NCBI RefSeq assembly: GCF_019977315.1 | Contig: NZ_AP024652.1 | Coordinates: 372,001-436,000, forward strand | Direction: 5' to 3' | DNA from: Arthrobacter sp. StoSoilB22 | Lineage (GTDB): Bacteria > Actinomycetota > Actinomycetes > Actinomycetales > Micrococcaceae | DNA length: 64,000 nt | Shown: positions 43,191 through 50,577 of the stretch, piece after piece | Position numbering within the stretch: position 1 is the first letter of the stretch | How the letters are laid out: every line of letters starts with the position of its first letter | The notes under the pieces: model-generated | Told to the model about the DNA's origin: nothing | Database searches by the model: none | The model's input: the letters and a program-made list of their open reading frames with translations, nothing else | Translations under genes and position numbers: made by a program

Positions 43191-43535
43191 CGCGGTTTTC
43201 TACGTACCTGCGAATATCTCGAATCGGTTACCGCGACACGCCAGAAGCCCACTTCCCGTTACTTAAATGTGACTTCGGGAGAATCATCGCGTACCGTAGT
43301 TCCTGTGCCTGTTCCACGTAGCGGGCACTTCCGGCCTGATTGCCTAGCTCTGCCGCAGTCCGGAATCCGTTCGCAGACAAACCTACGGCAGAGACGGGGA
43401 ACCCAATTTAGGTCGCTTTCGAGCGTGCCTTGGGGTGAAGTCACGATGCTTTCGCTGAACAGCGGGAGATAGTGGCCGGGTGACTCCCATCCGAATCCGA
43501 CAGCTAACCTCGCAGGCATCGGGAGAGGCTCTTTC
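43191..43535 (+). other. 345-bp leader region before NlpC/P60 gene
   Basis: The 43191-43339 part shows no gene or obvious motif; the rest is a structured leader (see the c-di-AMP riboswitch). Confidence 0.6.
43340..43530 (+). promoter_or_regulatory. ydaO/yuaA-type c-di-AMP riboswitch
   Basis: The leader contains the recognisable blocks GGGGAACCCAATTTAGG (43395-43411), TTGGGGTGAA (43430-43439), GGGTGACTCCCATCCGAA (43478-43495) and ACAGCTAACCTCGCAGGCAT (43500-43519), in the order known for ydaO leaders in front of actinobacterial cell-wall hydrolases. GGGAGAGG at the 3' end is the ribosome-binding site of the following gene, 6 bp before its ATG. Boundaries are approximate. Confidence 0.85.
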
Positions 43536-44333
43536 ATGTCTTCACGCATTCTTCGCGGCCGTCGTAAGGCGGACAGCGTACGTCCTAATCCGTTCATCTC
43601 CATCTCGAAGGCAGTTGCCAGCAACGCTTCAGGCGCTGGTCGTCAGGCAGCTGTTATCGCAGCAGCCTCGGGCCTCGTTTTGACCGGTTCCATTGCTGCT
43701 CACGCAGCTGAGACCCCGGTTCAGCGCGATTCCAGCCCCGCAACGGTTGCTGAGACCGTTTCCGAGGCACCCACCAAGGTTGTTACCGCCCTGTCGACGG
43801 CTACCGTCAATTTCGAGCGTCCCGCAGTTGCTTCCGTAGCAGCTCCGGTCATCGAAAAGCCGGCCCCCGTTGTTGAGGCCCCCGTAGCCAAGAAGGCAGC
43901 TGTCACCACGGCTGCTGCTGCAGCTCCCGTTGCCGCTCAGGCCGCGGTTGCTGCTCCTGTTGCTGCCGCACCTGCACCGGTTGCCGCTGCTCCTGCAGCT
44001 GCCCCCGCCGCCGGCGGCGTCAACGCAGCCATGGTTGCTTCGGCTTACGCACAGATCGGTATCTTCCAGGACTGCACCGCCATGGTCGAAAAGGCCCTTG
44101 GTTCCGCAGGCATCCCGGTAGGCGACCTCGGTCCCATGCAGTTCATGAACTACGGCAAGGTCGTCAGCGATCCTCAGCCCGGTGACATGATCGTCCAGTC
44201 CGGCCACGTTGCTATCTACATCGGCAACGGCCAGGCCATCAGCGGTGGCATCAACGGCAACCAGACGGGCATCCACCCGATCAGCTGGTTGACCGCAACG
44301 GGTCCCCTGACCTACGTACGCGCTGGCGCATAA
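43536..44333 (+). CDS. secreted NlpC/P60 peptidoglycan hydrolase
   Basis: The 265-residue protein has an N-terminal export signal (AVIAAASGLVLTGSIAAHAA), an Ala/Pro/Val-rich linker (about 95-160) and a small C-terminal NlpC/P60 domain. Catalytic Cys180 (IFQDCTAMVEKALG) and His224 (SGHVAIYIGNGQAI) are visible. Such enzymes cut between D-glutamate and diaminopimelate or lysine in cell-wall peptides. The c-di-AMP leader upstream links expression to cell-wall or turgor stress. There is no repeat or LysM domain. Confidence 0.9.
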   Translation: MSSRILRGRRKADSVRPNPFISISKAVASNASGAGRQAAVIAAASGLVLTGSIAAHAAETPVQRDSSPATVAETVSEAPTKVVTALSTATVNFERPAVASVAAPVIEKPAPVVEAPVAKKAAVTTAAAAAPVAAQAAVAAPVAAAPAPVAAAPAAAPAAGGVNAAMVASAYAQIGIFQDCTAMVEKALGSAGIPVGDLGPMQFMNYGKVVSDPQPGDMIVQSGHVAIYIGNGQAISGGINGNQTGIHPISWLTATGPLTYVRAGA

Positions 44334-44350
44334 AGCCTCACGCTTCAGTT

Positions 44351-44400
44351 CAAAGGCCGGTGCCTTCGAAGACTTATGTCTCCGGAGGCACCGGCCTTTG
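44351..44400. terminator. terminator hairpin after NlpC/P60 gene
   Basis: CAAAGGCCGGTGCCT (44351-44365) pairs with AGGCACCGGCCTTTG (44386-44400); inside it AGAC/GTCT forms a nested stem. It lies between convergent genes. Confidence 0.8.
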
Positions 44401-44495
44401 GCGTTAAGTTCTGTTCGTAAAAGTTCAGTGCGGGACGTACGACGGCGGACTTGGCCGGCTTGCGGGGGTGGTAGCGCGTTTGCTTGCGGGACTTC

Positions 44496-45188
44496 CTAGG
44501 CGATGGCGACGCCGGGACCCGCCGGCAGGGCAACCTTGGAGGAGATGGCCTGACCCACTGCCTTGGCTTGCCGCAGCACTTCCTTGGGGGACGGAGTGAT
44601 GAGGTCTCCGACGCCCACCAGGTGCATTCCTACGGCCCGCATGGCCGCGGCAAGATTCTGGCCGACTGCTATGCCAAGTTCGGCCAGCATGCGCCGTAGC
44701 TGGCTCTGGGCGCAGCGTGTCACTACTACGTGGTCTGCCAGGAGAACGCCTTGGGCTGTGTGGATTGCCCACTGGCGAGGATGGGATTCGTGGGGGCCGG
44801 ATGCGTGGAGCCCGGTCCTCAGGCCTGTGGTTGTCATGCTGGCGGCCACACCGTATCCGATATGCCGTGAGGGATCTGAGCCCAGGAAATCCAAGCGGAC
44901 AGCGCGAGTGGTGTTGCGAACGTCCAGGTGATGACTGGCAGCGTAGTTCCTCAGGTGGCGAAGGATTTCGTTGCGTTCCTGCATTGCTGCCGGATCTGCG
45001 GCGTCGGTGCGTTGGAGCATGCCTGTATGGACGGACGGTCCAGTAGTGGATAACGCGCCGAACCCGTCTACCACGATCGAACCCACGCCGTAGCGGCTGA
45101 GTTCGCTGGCAACTGCCAAGCCGGACAGGCCGGCTCCGATGATCACGGTGGTGGTGCGTTCCGTGCCGGAATCAGGCGTGAGTGACAC
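44496..45188 (-). CDS. FAD-dependent oxidoreductase-like protein, short
   Basis: The 230-residue protein begins with a Rossmann FAD site (TTVIIGAGLSGLAVASELSR) and then SVHTGMLQRTDAADP. Flavin monooxygenases and related oxidoreductases are usually above 350 residues, and the NADP-binding and C-terminal parts are missing, so it may be a degraded relic or a partial-domain protein. The GTG at 45188 is chosen because AGGAGG lies upstream of it; the frame upstream to 45527 is not protein-like. No close partner gene is present. Confidence 0.65.
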   Translation of the reverse strand: MSLTPDSGTERTTTVIIGAGLSGLAVASELSRYGVGSIVVDGFGALSTTGPSVHTGMLQRTDAADPAAMQERNEILRHLRNYAASHHLDVRNTTRAVRLDFLGSDPSRHIGYGVAASMTTTGLRTGLHASGPHESHPRQWAIHTAQGVLLADHVVVTRCAQSQLRRMLAELGIAVGQNLAAAMRAVGMHLVGVGDLITPSPKEVLRQAKAVGQAISSKVALPAGPGVAIA

Positions 45189-45606
45189 TGCTTGGTTCCT
45201 CCTTGACGTGTGTGCCTTTCGGCATCGCGTGGGATCGCGTCCGAGTTCCCCAAGCGGCCGCAAGTAAATGACCGGGGCGTGTGGTGTGAGACACGTTTTC
45301 CGGCCATTCGGTGACTCGAACACTACCGAACTTTTTCGGCCATGGATAGCCTCTCCGCCTGCGCGTTTTGTCTCTTCGCCGCGAGCACCCCAGGGGCCGC
45401 CGGGAACCGAGCCCTGACCGTTATGCACATAGCCCAATGTCGTCTTGATTCGCCACTGCTGACCGAGAATAGTGAGCATTGGGAGGAGGAATTTCCGGGT
45501 TTCTCCTGCCCCGGCTGTTGGCAACAAAACAGTCTGGAAGTTCTAGGCCGGGATCCTCTGGCAGAATAGCCGGAACATCAAGCAGTAGGTGGAGAGGCAG
45601 GCCCCC
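45189..45606. other. 418-bp gap without a supported gene
   Basis: This stretch between the divergent FAD-like gene and the universal stress gene should hold both promoters. A 75-codon open frame at 45342-45569 lacks a good start context. No repeat or strong hairpin is apparent. Confidence 0.5.
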
Positions 45607-46644
45607 ATGGACCAGCACGGAAGACACAGTGAAGAGTCACCGGACGGCCAGGACCAGGTTGTGGAACCTGGTGGCATCGTCGTCGGGGTGGATGGTTCAG
45701 AGCACGGTCAGTGCGCCTTGGTTTGGGCCGCACGGGAGGCGGAGCGCCGCCAGCTTCCGCTGCATATTGTCACGGCGTACTCCGTGCCAATTTTCGCGGC
45801 CTCCGGCTTGGACGGTGGCTACGCAACAGTTGACGATTCCGTCATCCGCGAAGGCGCTGATGCGATCGTTCGTCAAGCCTTGGACAAAGTCTCCGGATAT
45901 GCCATTGACGTCGATGCTTCCGTGGAAAACGGTGATGCCGCTGGTGTCTTGTTGGACCTTTCCGAGGAGGCCGCGCTGCTGGTGTTCGGCAGCAGGGGTC
46001 GCGGTGGGTTCGTCGGGCGCCTCCTGGGTTCGGTGAGTAGTGCCCTGCCCGCGCACGCCAAATGCCCCACGGTGACGGTCCCGCTCTATTGCGCTGACCG
46101 CCTCGGTGAGAACACCGAGGACAAACACATCAAGGCCGAGCACGCCAGAACGGGCCCGCGCACTGTGGAAAACGTGGTTGCAGTAGGCGTTGACGGCTCC
46201 GAGCAAGCACGCGTTGCTGTGCTCGAAGCTGCCGAGCAAGCGCAGCGTATGGGAGCCACACTGCGCGTCATCTGCGCTGTTCCGCAGTACAGCGGTTCCC
46301 TGGCGTGGGTTCCGGCTCCGTTGGACCGCGATGCCCTATTCGCCGATATCAGGGTCCAGCTTGACGCCGGTGTTGCCTGGCTCAGAAGCCACTTCCCTTC
46401 GTTGGCTATTGAGACGGACCTCCGGGATGGCTCGCCCGTTGATGTTCTTGTGGAAACCAGCCGCAGCGTCGAGCTGGTTGTTTTGGGAACCCGTGGCCGA
46501 GGCGGATTCGCGGGAATGCTGCTGGGGTCAACATCAGACGGAGTCCTGCACCACGCCAAGGGGCCAGTGCTGGTTGTTCCGGACAGGGATGATCCCCGGC
46601 TGGCGGACCGTCACAAGTTTGGACCCATGCTGGGTGTGACCTAG
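45607..46644 (+). CDS. universal stress protein, two UspA domains
   Basis: The 345-residue protein has two UspA domains, at about 25-165 (GIVVGVDGSEHGQCALVWAA, FGSRGRGGFVGRLLGSVSSA) and about 195-335 (AVGVDGSEQARVAVLEA, LGTRGRGGFAGMLLGSTSDG). Both keep the GxxG-type ATP-binding loop, which is usual in actinobacterial tandem Usps. These help survival under starvation, low oxygen or stress. GGAGAGG lies before the ATG at 45607; GTG 45589 is possible. It stands alone. Confidence 0.9.
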   Translation: MDQHGRHSEESPDGQDQVVEPGGIVVGVDGSEHGQCALVWAAREAERRQLPLHIVTAYSVPIFAASGLDGGYATVDDSVIREGADAIVRQALDKVSGYAIDVDASVENGDAAGVLLDLSEEAALLVFGSRGRGGFVGRLLGSVSSALPAHAKCPTVTVPLYCADRLGENTEDKHIKAEHARTGPRTVENVVAVGVDGSEQARVAVLEAAEQAQRMGATLRVICAVPQYSGSLAWVPAPLDRDALFADIRVQLDAGVAWLRSHFPSLAIETDLRDGSPVDVLVETSRSVELVVLGTRGRGGFAGMLLGSTSDGVLHHAKGPVLVVPDRDDPRLADRHKFGPMLGVT

Positions 46645-46957
46645 CTTCAGCAGCAGCGGTGGGCCGGAGCTGGCTGGACTCGGGCCCACCTCAAGCGGCC
46701 GTCTGCACCTCAGACATCCGTCCGGACCCCGGGGGCCGCCACGGCAGTCAGCTCAACGAGCATGCCAGAACATGTGCGAACTCTGCGGCCGGACCTGGAA
46801 CGCGTCTACGGTGCTTCATCAGTCGCGGCATGGAGACAGTATCCGGTGAAATGTCCGCGGCCGAGGCCGCGATGGCTGCCCCCATCGAAGGGATCAGCCA
46901 ACGGCTGCGAGGACTGCCGCGGTTCAACCCGACCCTTAGACCCCGCTGAAAAACAGG
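46645..46957. other. 313-bp gap without a supported gene
   Basis: This lies between the universal stress gene and the convergent DJ-1/PfpI gene. A 96-codon frame at 46659-46949 is open, but its composition is Arg/Pro/Gly-rich and unlike coding sequence. A terminator is not evident. Confidence 0.45.
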
Positions 46958-47725
46958 TCAGTTTTCGGCGTCTGCCGCTGCCTGCTTGCGGGCGTCCTTC
47001 TCGGCGCGCACGGCCTCGGCCTCGTGCTGCTCCTCGGCCTTTTCCTGATGGATGACCTCCGCGAAGAGTTTCTCCATCTCCTTGGCAACTCCCGCGGCGG
47101 AGGCCGGGTTCTGGCCAGTTACCAAGCGCTCGTCCACGACCACTTTTTCCTCGAAGACACGGGCGGAAACGTGGCGGGCACCCTGTTCTTCCAATCGGTC
47201 TGCCAGGAAGAATGGGATGACCTTGTCCTTGCCTGCGGCCGCTTCCTCGTCGTTGGTAAAGGCGGCCACGTCGCGGCCCTGCACCAGTCGGAAGCCATTA
47301 TCCAATTCCACGTTCAGCAAGCCTGCCGGTCCGTGGCATACAGCACCCACCAGGCCCCCGGCGTTGTAGACGCTGGCAACCAGGTTCTGCAGCCCTTCGC
47401 TGTCCGGGAAGTCCCACATGGTGCCGTGGCCGCCCACCAGGTAGACGGCGTCGTACTGGCCGGGATCAACAACGTCCACGCGTGCGGTGTTGTACAGCCC
47501 GGCGCGGGTGGTCTCGTCCTCGGTGAACGCAACCTGGATGGGGTCATCCGTGTCCACTTCGTCACGGGGCGGCTGGCCCCCCTTGATGGAGGCAAAATCG
47601 ACGAAATGCCCGGAATCCTTGAAGACCTTCCAGGGGTGTGCTGCCTCGGCCACGTTGTAGCCGGTCTTTTCTCCGGTATCGCCGATCTCGGAAACGCTGG
47701 TCAGTACCATGAGGATTTTCTTCAT
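46958..47725 (-). CDS. DJ-1/PfpI-family (class I glutamine amidotransferase-like) protein
   Basis: The 255-residue protein starts MKKILMVLTSVSEIGDTGEK and has the nucleophile elbow LVGAVCHGPAGLL, with Cys130 followed by His131. DAVYLVGGHGTMWDFPDSEG is the Hsp31/DJ-1-type segment before the elbow. Such proteins act as chaperones, deglycases or glyoxalases. The C-terminal 25 residues are a charged Glu/Lys/Ala helix not typical of the family. AAGGAG lies 7 bp before the ATG. It begins 23 bp after the PPTase stop, so it may be the last gene of the NRPS operon. Confidence 0.87.
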   Translation of the reverse strand: MKKILMVLTSVSEIGDTGEKTGYNVAEAAHPWKVFKDSGHFVDFASIKGGQPPRDEVDTDDPIQVAFTEDETTRAGLYNTARVDVVDPGQYDAVYLVGGHGTMWDFPDSEGLQNLVASVYNAGGLVGAVCHGPAGLLNVELDNGFRLVQGRDVAAFTNDEEAAAGKDKVIPFFLADRLEEQGARHVSARVFEEKVVVDERLVTGQNPASAAGVAKEMEKLFAEVIHQEKAEEQHEAEAVRAEKDARKQAAADAEN

Positions 47726-47748
47726 GAGATGCTCCTTTTCGTCGGTGT

Positions 47749-48522
47749 TCAACATTGTGTCTTGCTCATTTGCAAGCTCCATGGAGCCTGCCGGGCACTG
47801 CCGGCAGGCAGCACTTCGGCGGCATTCATCAACCTAGGCGGGTCGATGGTCCTGGCAGAAACTGCAGCCAGGTGGGTTGGGGCGGCCGGGACGGGATGGA
47901 CCCTGAGCCCGTGCACCAGAGGCTGGCCCGGACACTCCGCCCGAAGAACCCCGCGCGACTCGCCGTCGGAAAGCAGTGCCACGGTGGACGGCTGGATGCT
48001 GAGCCCAAGCCCAGCCGCTTTCAGGATGGCTTCCTTGGCAACCCACTGACCCATCTTTTCCCGCACATCCATGGCGGCCGCTGTCCCGGGGGAAAGGACG
48101 TAGCTATCGAAGCCGTCGAAAAGAGCCGAAGGTACCAGTTCCACGTCCGCACCCACCCTGGCTGCGGCCGGACCCGCGGCCGCCATGACCAAGCCATGGC
48201 TGCGGGAAAGGCTCAGCGACATCCCAGGCATCGTCGTCCGCCCGTGGGCTGAACTGCCGCATCCAGGGCATTGGCGGGTGATGTCCAGCTCCGGCGAATC
48301 GAGGGCATCCAGGCCGAGCCGGTGTGCGGCGAGCAGGCGAAGCAGTACATGGGACGCCGCATAGTCGCGGCTGTCCGCAGAGGTGCGGTACCGGCGTCGT
48401 GCGTCTTTTTCTTCGGAGGTGAGGAAGCGGTCCATGCCGCCGGCGCCGGAACAGGCCGCCTCAACGTCGGCGGAGCGCATGATCAAGTACCCGACGCTGG
48501 GGGTCCCTGCCTTGCTGTTCAC
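47749..48522 (-). CDS. Sfp-type 4'-phosphopantetheinyl transferase
   Basis: The 257-residue protein transfers the phosphopantetheine arm from CoA to carrier-protein serines. The magnesium site is Asp126 and Glu128 (ARVGADVELVPSA), followed by WxxKE at Trp160-Glu164 (GQWVAKEAILKAAGLGL), and LSLSRSHGLVMAA is the usual pre-site. Its GTG overlaps the ABC permease stop by four bases (GTGA). Lying directly in the NRPS operon, it should activate the three carrier domains of that synthetase. Confidence 0.9.
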   Translation of the reverse strand: MNSKAGTPSVGYLIMRSADVEAACSGAGGMDRFLTSEEKDARRRYRTSADSRDYAASHVLLRLLAAHRLGLDALDSPELDITRQCPGCGSSAHGRTTMPGMSLSLSRSHGLVMAAAGPAAARVGADVELVPSALFDGFDSYVLSPGTAAAMDVREKMGQWVAKEAILKAAGLGLSIQPSTVALLSDGESRGVLRAECPGQPLVHGLRVHPVPAAPTHLAAVSARTIDPPRLMNAAEVLPAGSARQAPWSLQMSKTQC

Positions 48523-49319
48523 AGCTTGCTGATGCGCCGGTACTTCATGATCGCCAGGGGCGCGAAGATCGCGATGATGGCAAGGCTGCATGCGACGGCG
48601 TAGAGCAGGGCGTTGTCAGCAGGCCACCCGCCCGGCGCAACGAAGCCTGACGGTGCGGCGTTTCCGAAGAGCTCACGCACGGCCGTGGCCACGGACGTCA
48701 CAGGGTTCCATTCGGCGATGGCACGCAGTGGACCCGGCAAGGACGCGGTGGAGACAAAGGCCCCCGACACGAAGGTGACAGGGAAGAGCCACACCAGGCC
48801 AAGGCTTTGCGCGACTTCCACGCTGCGGGCGGTGAGGGCAATCAGTGCCCCGATCCAGGACACCGCGAAGGCGAAGAGCAGCAGGACGCCCAGTGCAGCG
48901 AGCAGTTGCAGGGCCCCCGTGTTCATCCGCCACCCCACGGTGATCCCGCACAGCAGGGTCACCGCGATGGAGATGACGCTGGTGTAGAGGTCCGAGGTAG
49001 TGCGTCCCAGGATCACTGCCACCCGGGACATTGGCAGGGAGCGGAAACGGTCAATGAGTCCGAGTTGGAGATCTTTGGCCAGGTACACAGCCGTGAAGGA
49101 CGCGTTGAAGGTCAGGGTCTGGGCGAGGATGCCGCCAATGAGGAAACTGCGGTACTGGTCGCCACCCAGGGAGCCGCCGAAGACGAAGCCCAGGAGAAGG
49201 ACGAACATGACCGGCTGCACGACGCCGGTGACCAGGGCGCCGGGAGTGCGGAGAACATTGAGCAGGTTGCGGTGGGCAATGACGGAGCTGTCCCGGACAG
49301 CGGCAGTGATGACGCTCAT
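48519..49319 (-). CDS. ABC-2 type exporter permease (DrrB-like)
   Basis: The 266-residue protein has six predicted helices. IAHRNLLNVLRTPGALVTG at the start and RFRSLPMSRVAVILGRT in the first loop match the daunorubicin-resistance permease type. It would carry the product of the neighbouring synthetase out, driven by the ATPase upstream, or give self-resistance (inference). Its ATG overlaps the ATPase stop by four bases. Confidence 0.88.
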   Translation of the reverse strand: MSVITAAVRDSSVIAHRNLLNVLRTPGALVTGVVQPVMFVLLLGFVFGGSLGGDQYRSFLIGGILAQTLTFNASFTAVYLAKDLQLGLIDRFRSLPMSRVAVILGRTTSDLYTSVISIAVTLLCGITVGWRMNTGALQLLAALGVLLLFAFAVSWIGALIALTARSVEVAQSLGLVWLFPVTFVSGAFVSTASLPGPLRAIAEWNPVTSVATAVRELFGNAAPSGFVAPGGWPADNALLYAVACSLAIIAIFAPLAIMKYRRISKL

Positions 49320-50296
49320 GCGGGCACCCCTTGCTTGTCTTCGCTGTTCTGGTGGGGGGTTTGCGTTGAGCCTCCGGTGAGCTGGAGGAAGACGTCGTCC
49401 AGGGTGGGGCGGCGCAGGGATGCTTCGGTCACGGGAAGGGACCGTGCATCCAGCTCGGCCAGGACCCGGACCAGCACGCCATGGCCGCCGGGGGCAGCAA
49501 CGGACACACTCAACGCGGCCTCGTCCACCTCCGGAATGACAACTCCGCCGGTTGCCTCCATCAGCACGGAGGTTGCGCTGCGCAGATCGGCCGCATTCTT
49601 CACGGTGACGTCCACCCGTTCTGAACCGGCCCGGTCCTTGAGCTGGCTGGCAGTGCCTTCGGCAATCACGGAGCCGTGGTTGATCACGGCGATGTGGTCC
49701 GCCAGCCGGTCTGCTTCCTCAAGGTACTGGGTGGTCAGGAGGACAGTAGTTCCACCCGATACCAGCCCGGCCACCACGTCCCAGGTATCCAGCCTGCCCC
49801 GCGGGTCCAAACCCGTGGTGGGCTCGTCCAGCACCACGACTTTGGGCCGGGCCACTACCGCGCCGGCAAGGTCCAGCCGCCGCCGCATGCCGCCGGAGAA
49901 AGCCCCGGCCCGTTTGCCGGCCACGTCCGTAAGGCGGAAATCTGCCAACAGTTCATGCGCACGTGCCGTGGCATTCCGGCGGTTCATTCCGTAGAGGCGC
50001 CCCACCATGTGGAGGTTCTCAAAAGCCGTGAGCTTCTCATCCACAGCGGCGTACTGCCCGGAGAGGCCGAGGTTGCGGCGGACCAATTCCGGGTCGGTGC
50101 GGACCGAGTGGCCGGCCACCCAAGCGTCCCCTGAATCCGGGGTCAGCAAGGTGGTGAGCACCTTGACGGTGGTGGTTTTGCCGGAGCCGTTGGGCCCCAG
50201 CAATCCCAGCACCGTGCCTTCGGGGGCGTCCAGGGACAAGCCATCCAAGGCCGTGAACGAGCCGTAGGACTTACGGACATTGTCTACGCGGATCAC
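49316..50296 (-). CDS. ABC exporter ATPase (DrrA-like)
   Basis: The 326-residue protein has Walker A (LLGPNGSGKTTTVKVL), signature FSGGMRRRLDLAGAVV and Walker B (VVVLDEPTTGLDPRGR), plus the C-terminal extension with LRRPTLDDVFLQLTG found in DrrA-type ATPases. The GTG at 50296 overlaps the MbtH stop (GTGA). It energises the DrrB-like permease next to it. The frame upstream to 50434 overlaps MbtH and is not used. Confidence 0.9.
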   Translation of the reverse strand: MIRVDNVRKSYGSFTALDGLSLDAPEGTVLGLLGPNGSGKTTTVKVLTTLLTPDSGDAWVAGHSVRTDPELVRRNLGLSGQYAAVDEKLTAFENLHMVGRLYGMNRRNATARAHELLADFRLTDVAGKRAGAFSGGMRRRLDLAGAVVARPKVVVLDEPTTGLDPRGRLDTWDVVAGLVSGGTTVLLTTQYLEEADRLADHIAVINHGSVIAEGTASQLKDRAGSERVDVTVKNAADLRSATSVLMEATGGVVIPEVDEAALSVSVAAPGGHGVLVRVLAELDARSLPVTEASLRRPTLDDVFLQLTGGSTQTPHQNSEDKQGVPA

Positions 50297-50505
50297 TGGC
50301 TGGCAGCCAGCTCGGCAACCTTGCGGGGCGCCATGTCGGTCCACGTTTGAGACACGTAATCCAGGCAGGCTTCCCGGCTGTCCGGGCCAAACATGGCTAC
50401 CCACCCCTTGGGTGTGGCCGCGAAGGAAGGCCACAGGGAGTGCTGTTGGTATTCGTTGACCAGGACGGAGAAGGTTGCTGAGGTGTCATCAAACGGGTTC
50501 GTCAC
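50293..50505 (-). CDS. MbtH-like protein
   Basis: The 70-residue protein starts MTNPFDDTSATFSVLVNEYQ and continues QHSLWPSFAATPKGW, matching the MbtH pattern NxExQxSLWP, followed by CLDYVSQTWTDMAP. MbtH proteins bind adenylation domains and are needed for their folding or activity. The GTG at 50505 is chosen for AAAGGTCA upstream. It lies 73 bp after the synthetase stop and overlaps the ABC ATPase gene by four bases, so it serves this NRPS. Confidence 0.92.
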   Translation of the reverse strand: MTNPFDDTSATFSVLVNEYQQHSLWPSFAATPKGWVAMFGPDSREACLDYVSQTWTDMAPRKVAELAASQ

Positions 50506-50577
50506 GGGGATTGACCTTTCGGGTTGTTCCGGCGTAAACAATGCCCCGGGTTCCGGAGCGTTTCCAGTGGTTCGGAC

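Noticed and set aside
45342..45569. 75-codon frame before the universal stress gene
   Set aside because: No ribosome-binding site and no recognisable structure.
46659..46949. 96-codon frame in the 313-bp gap
   Set aside because: Arg/Pro-rich composition and no ribosome-binding site.
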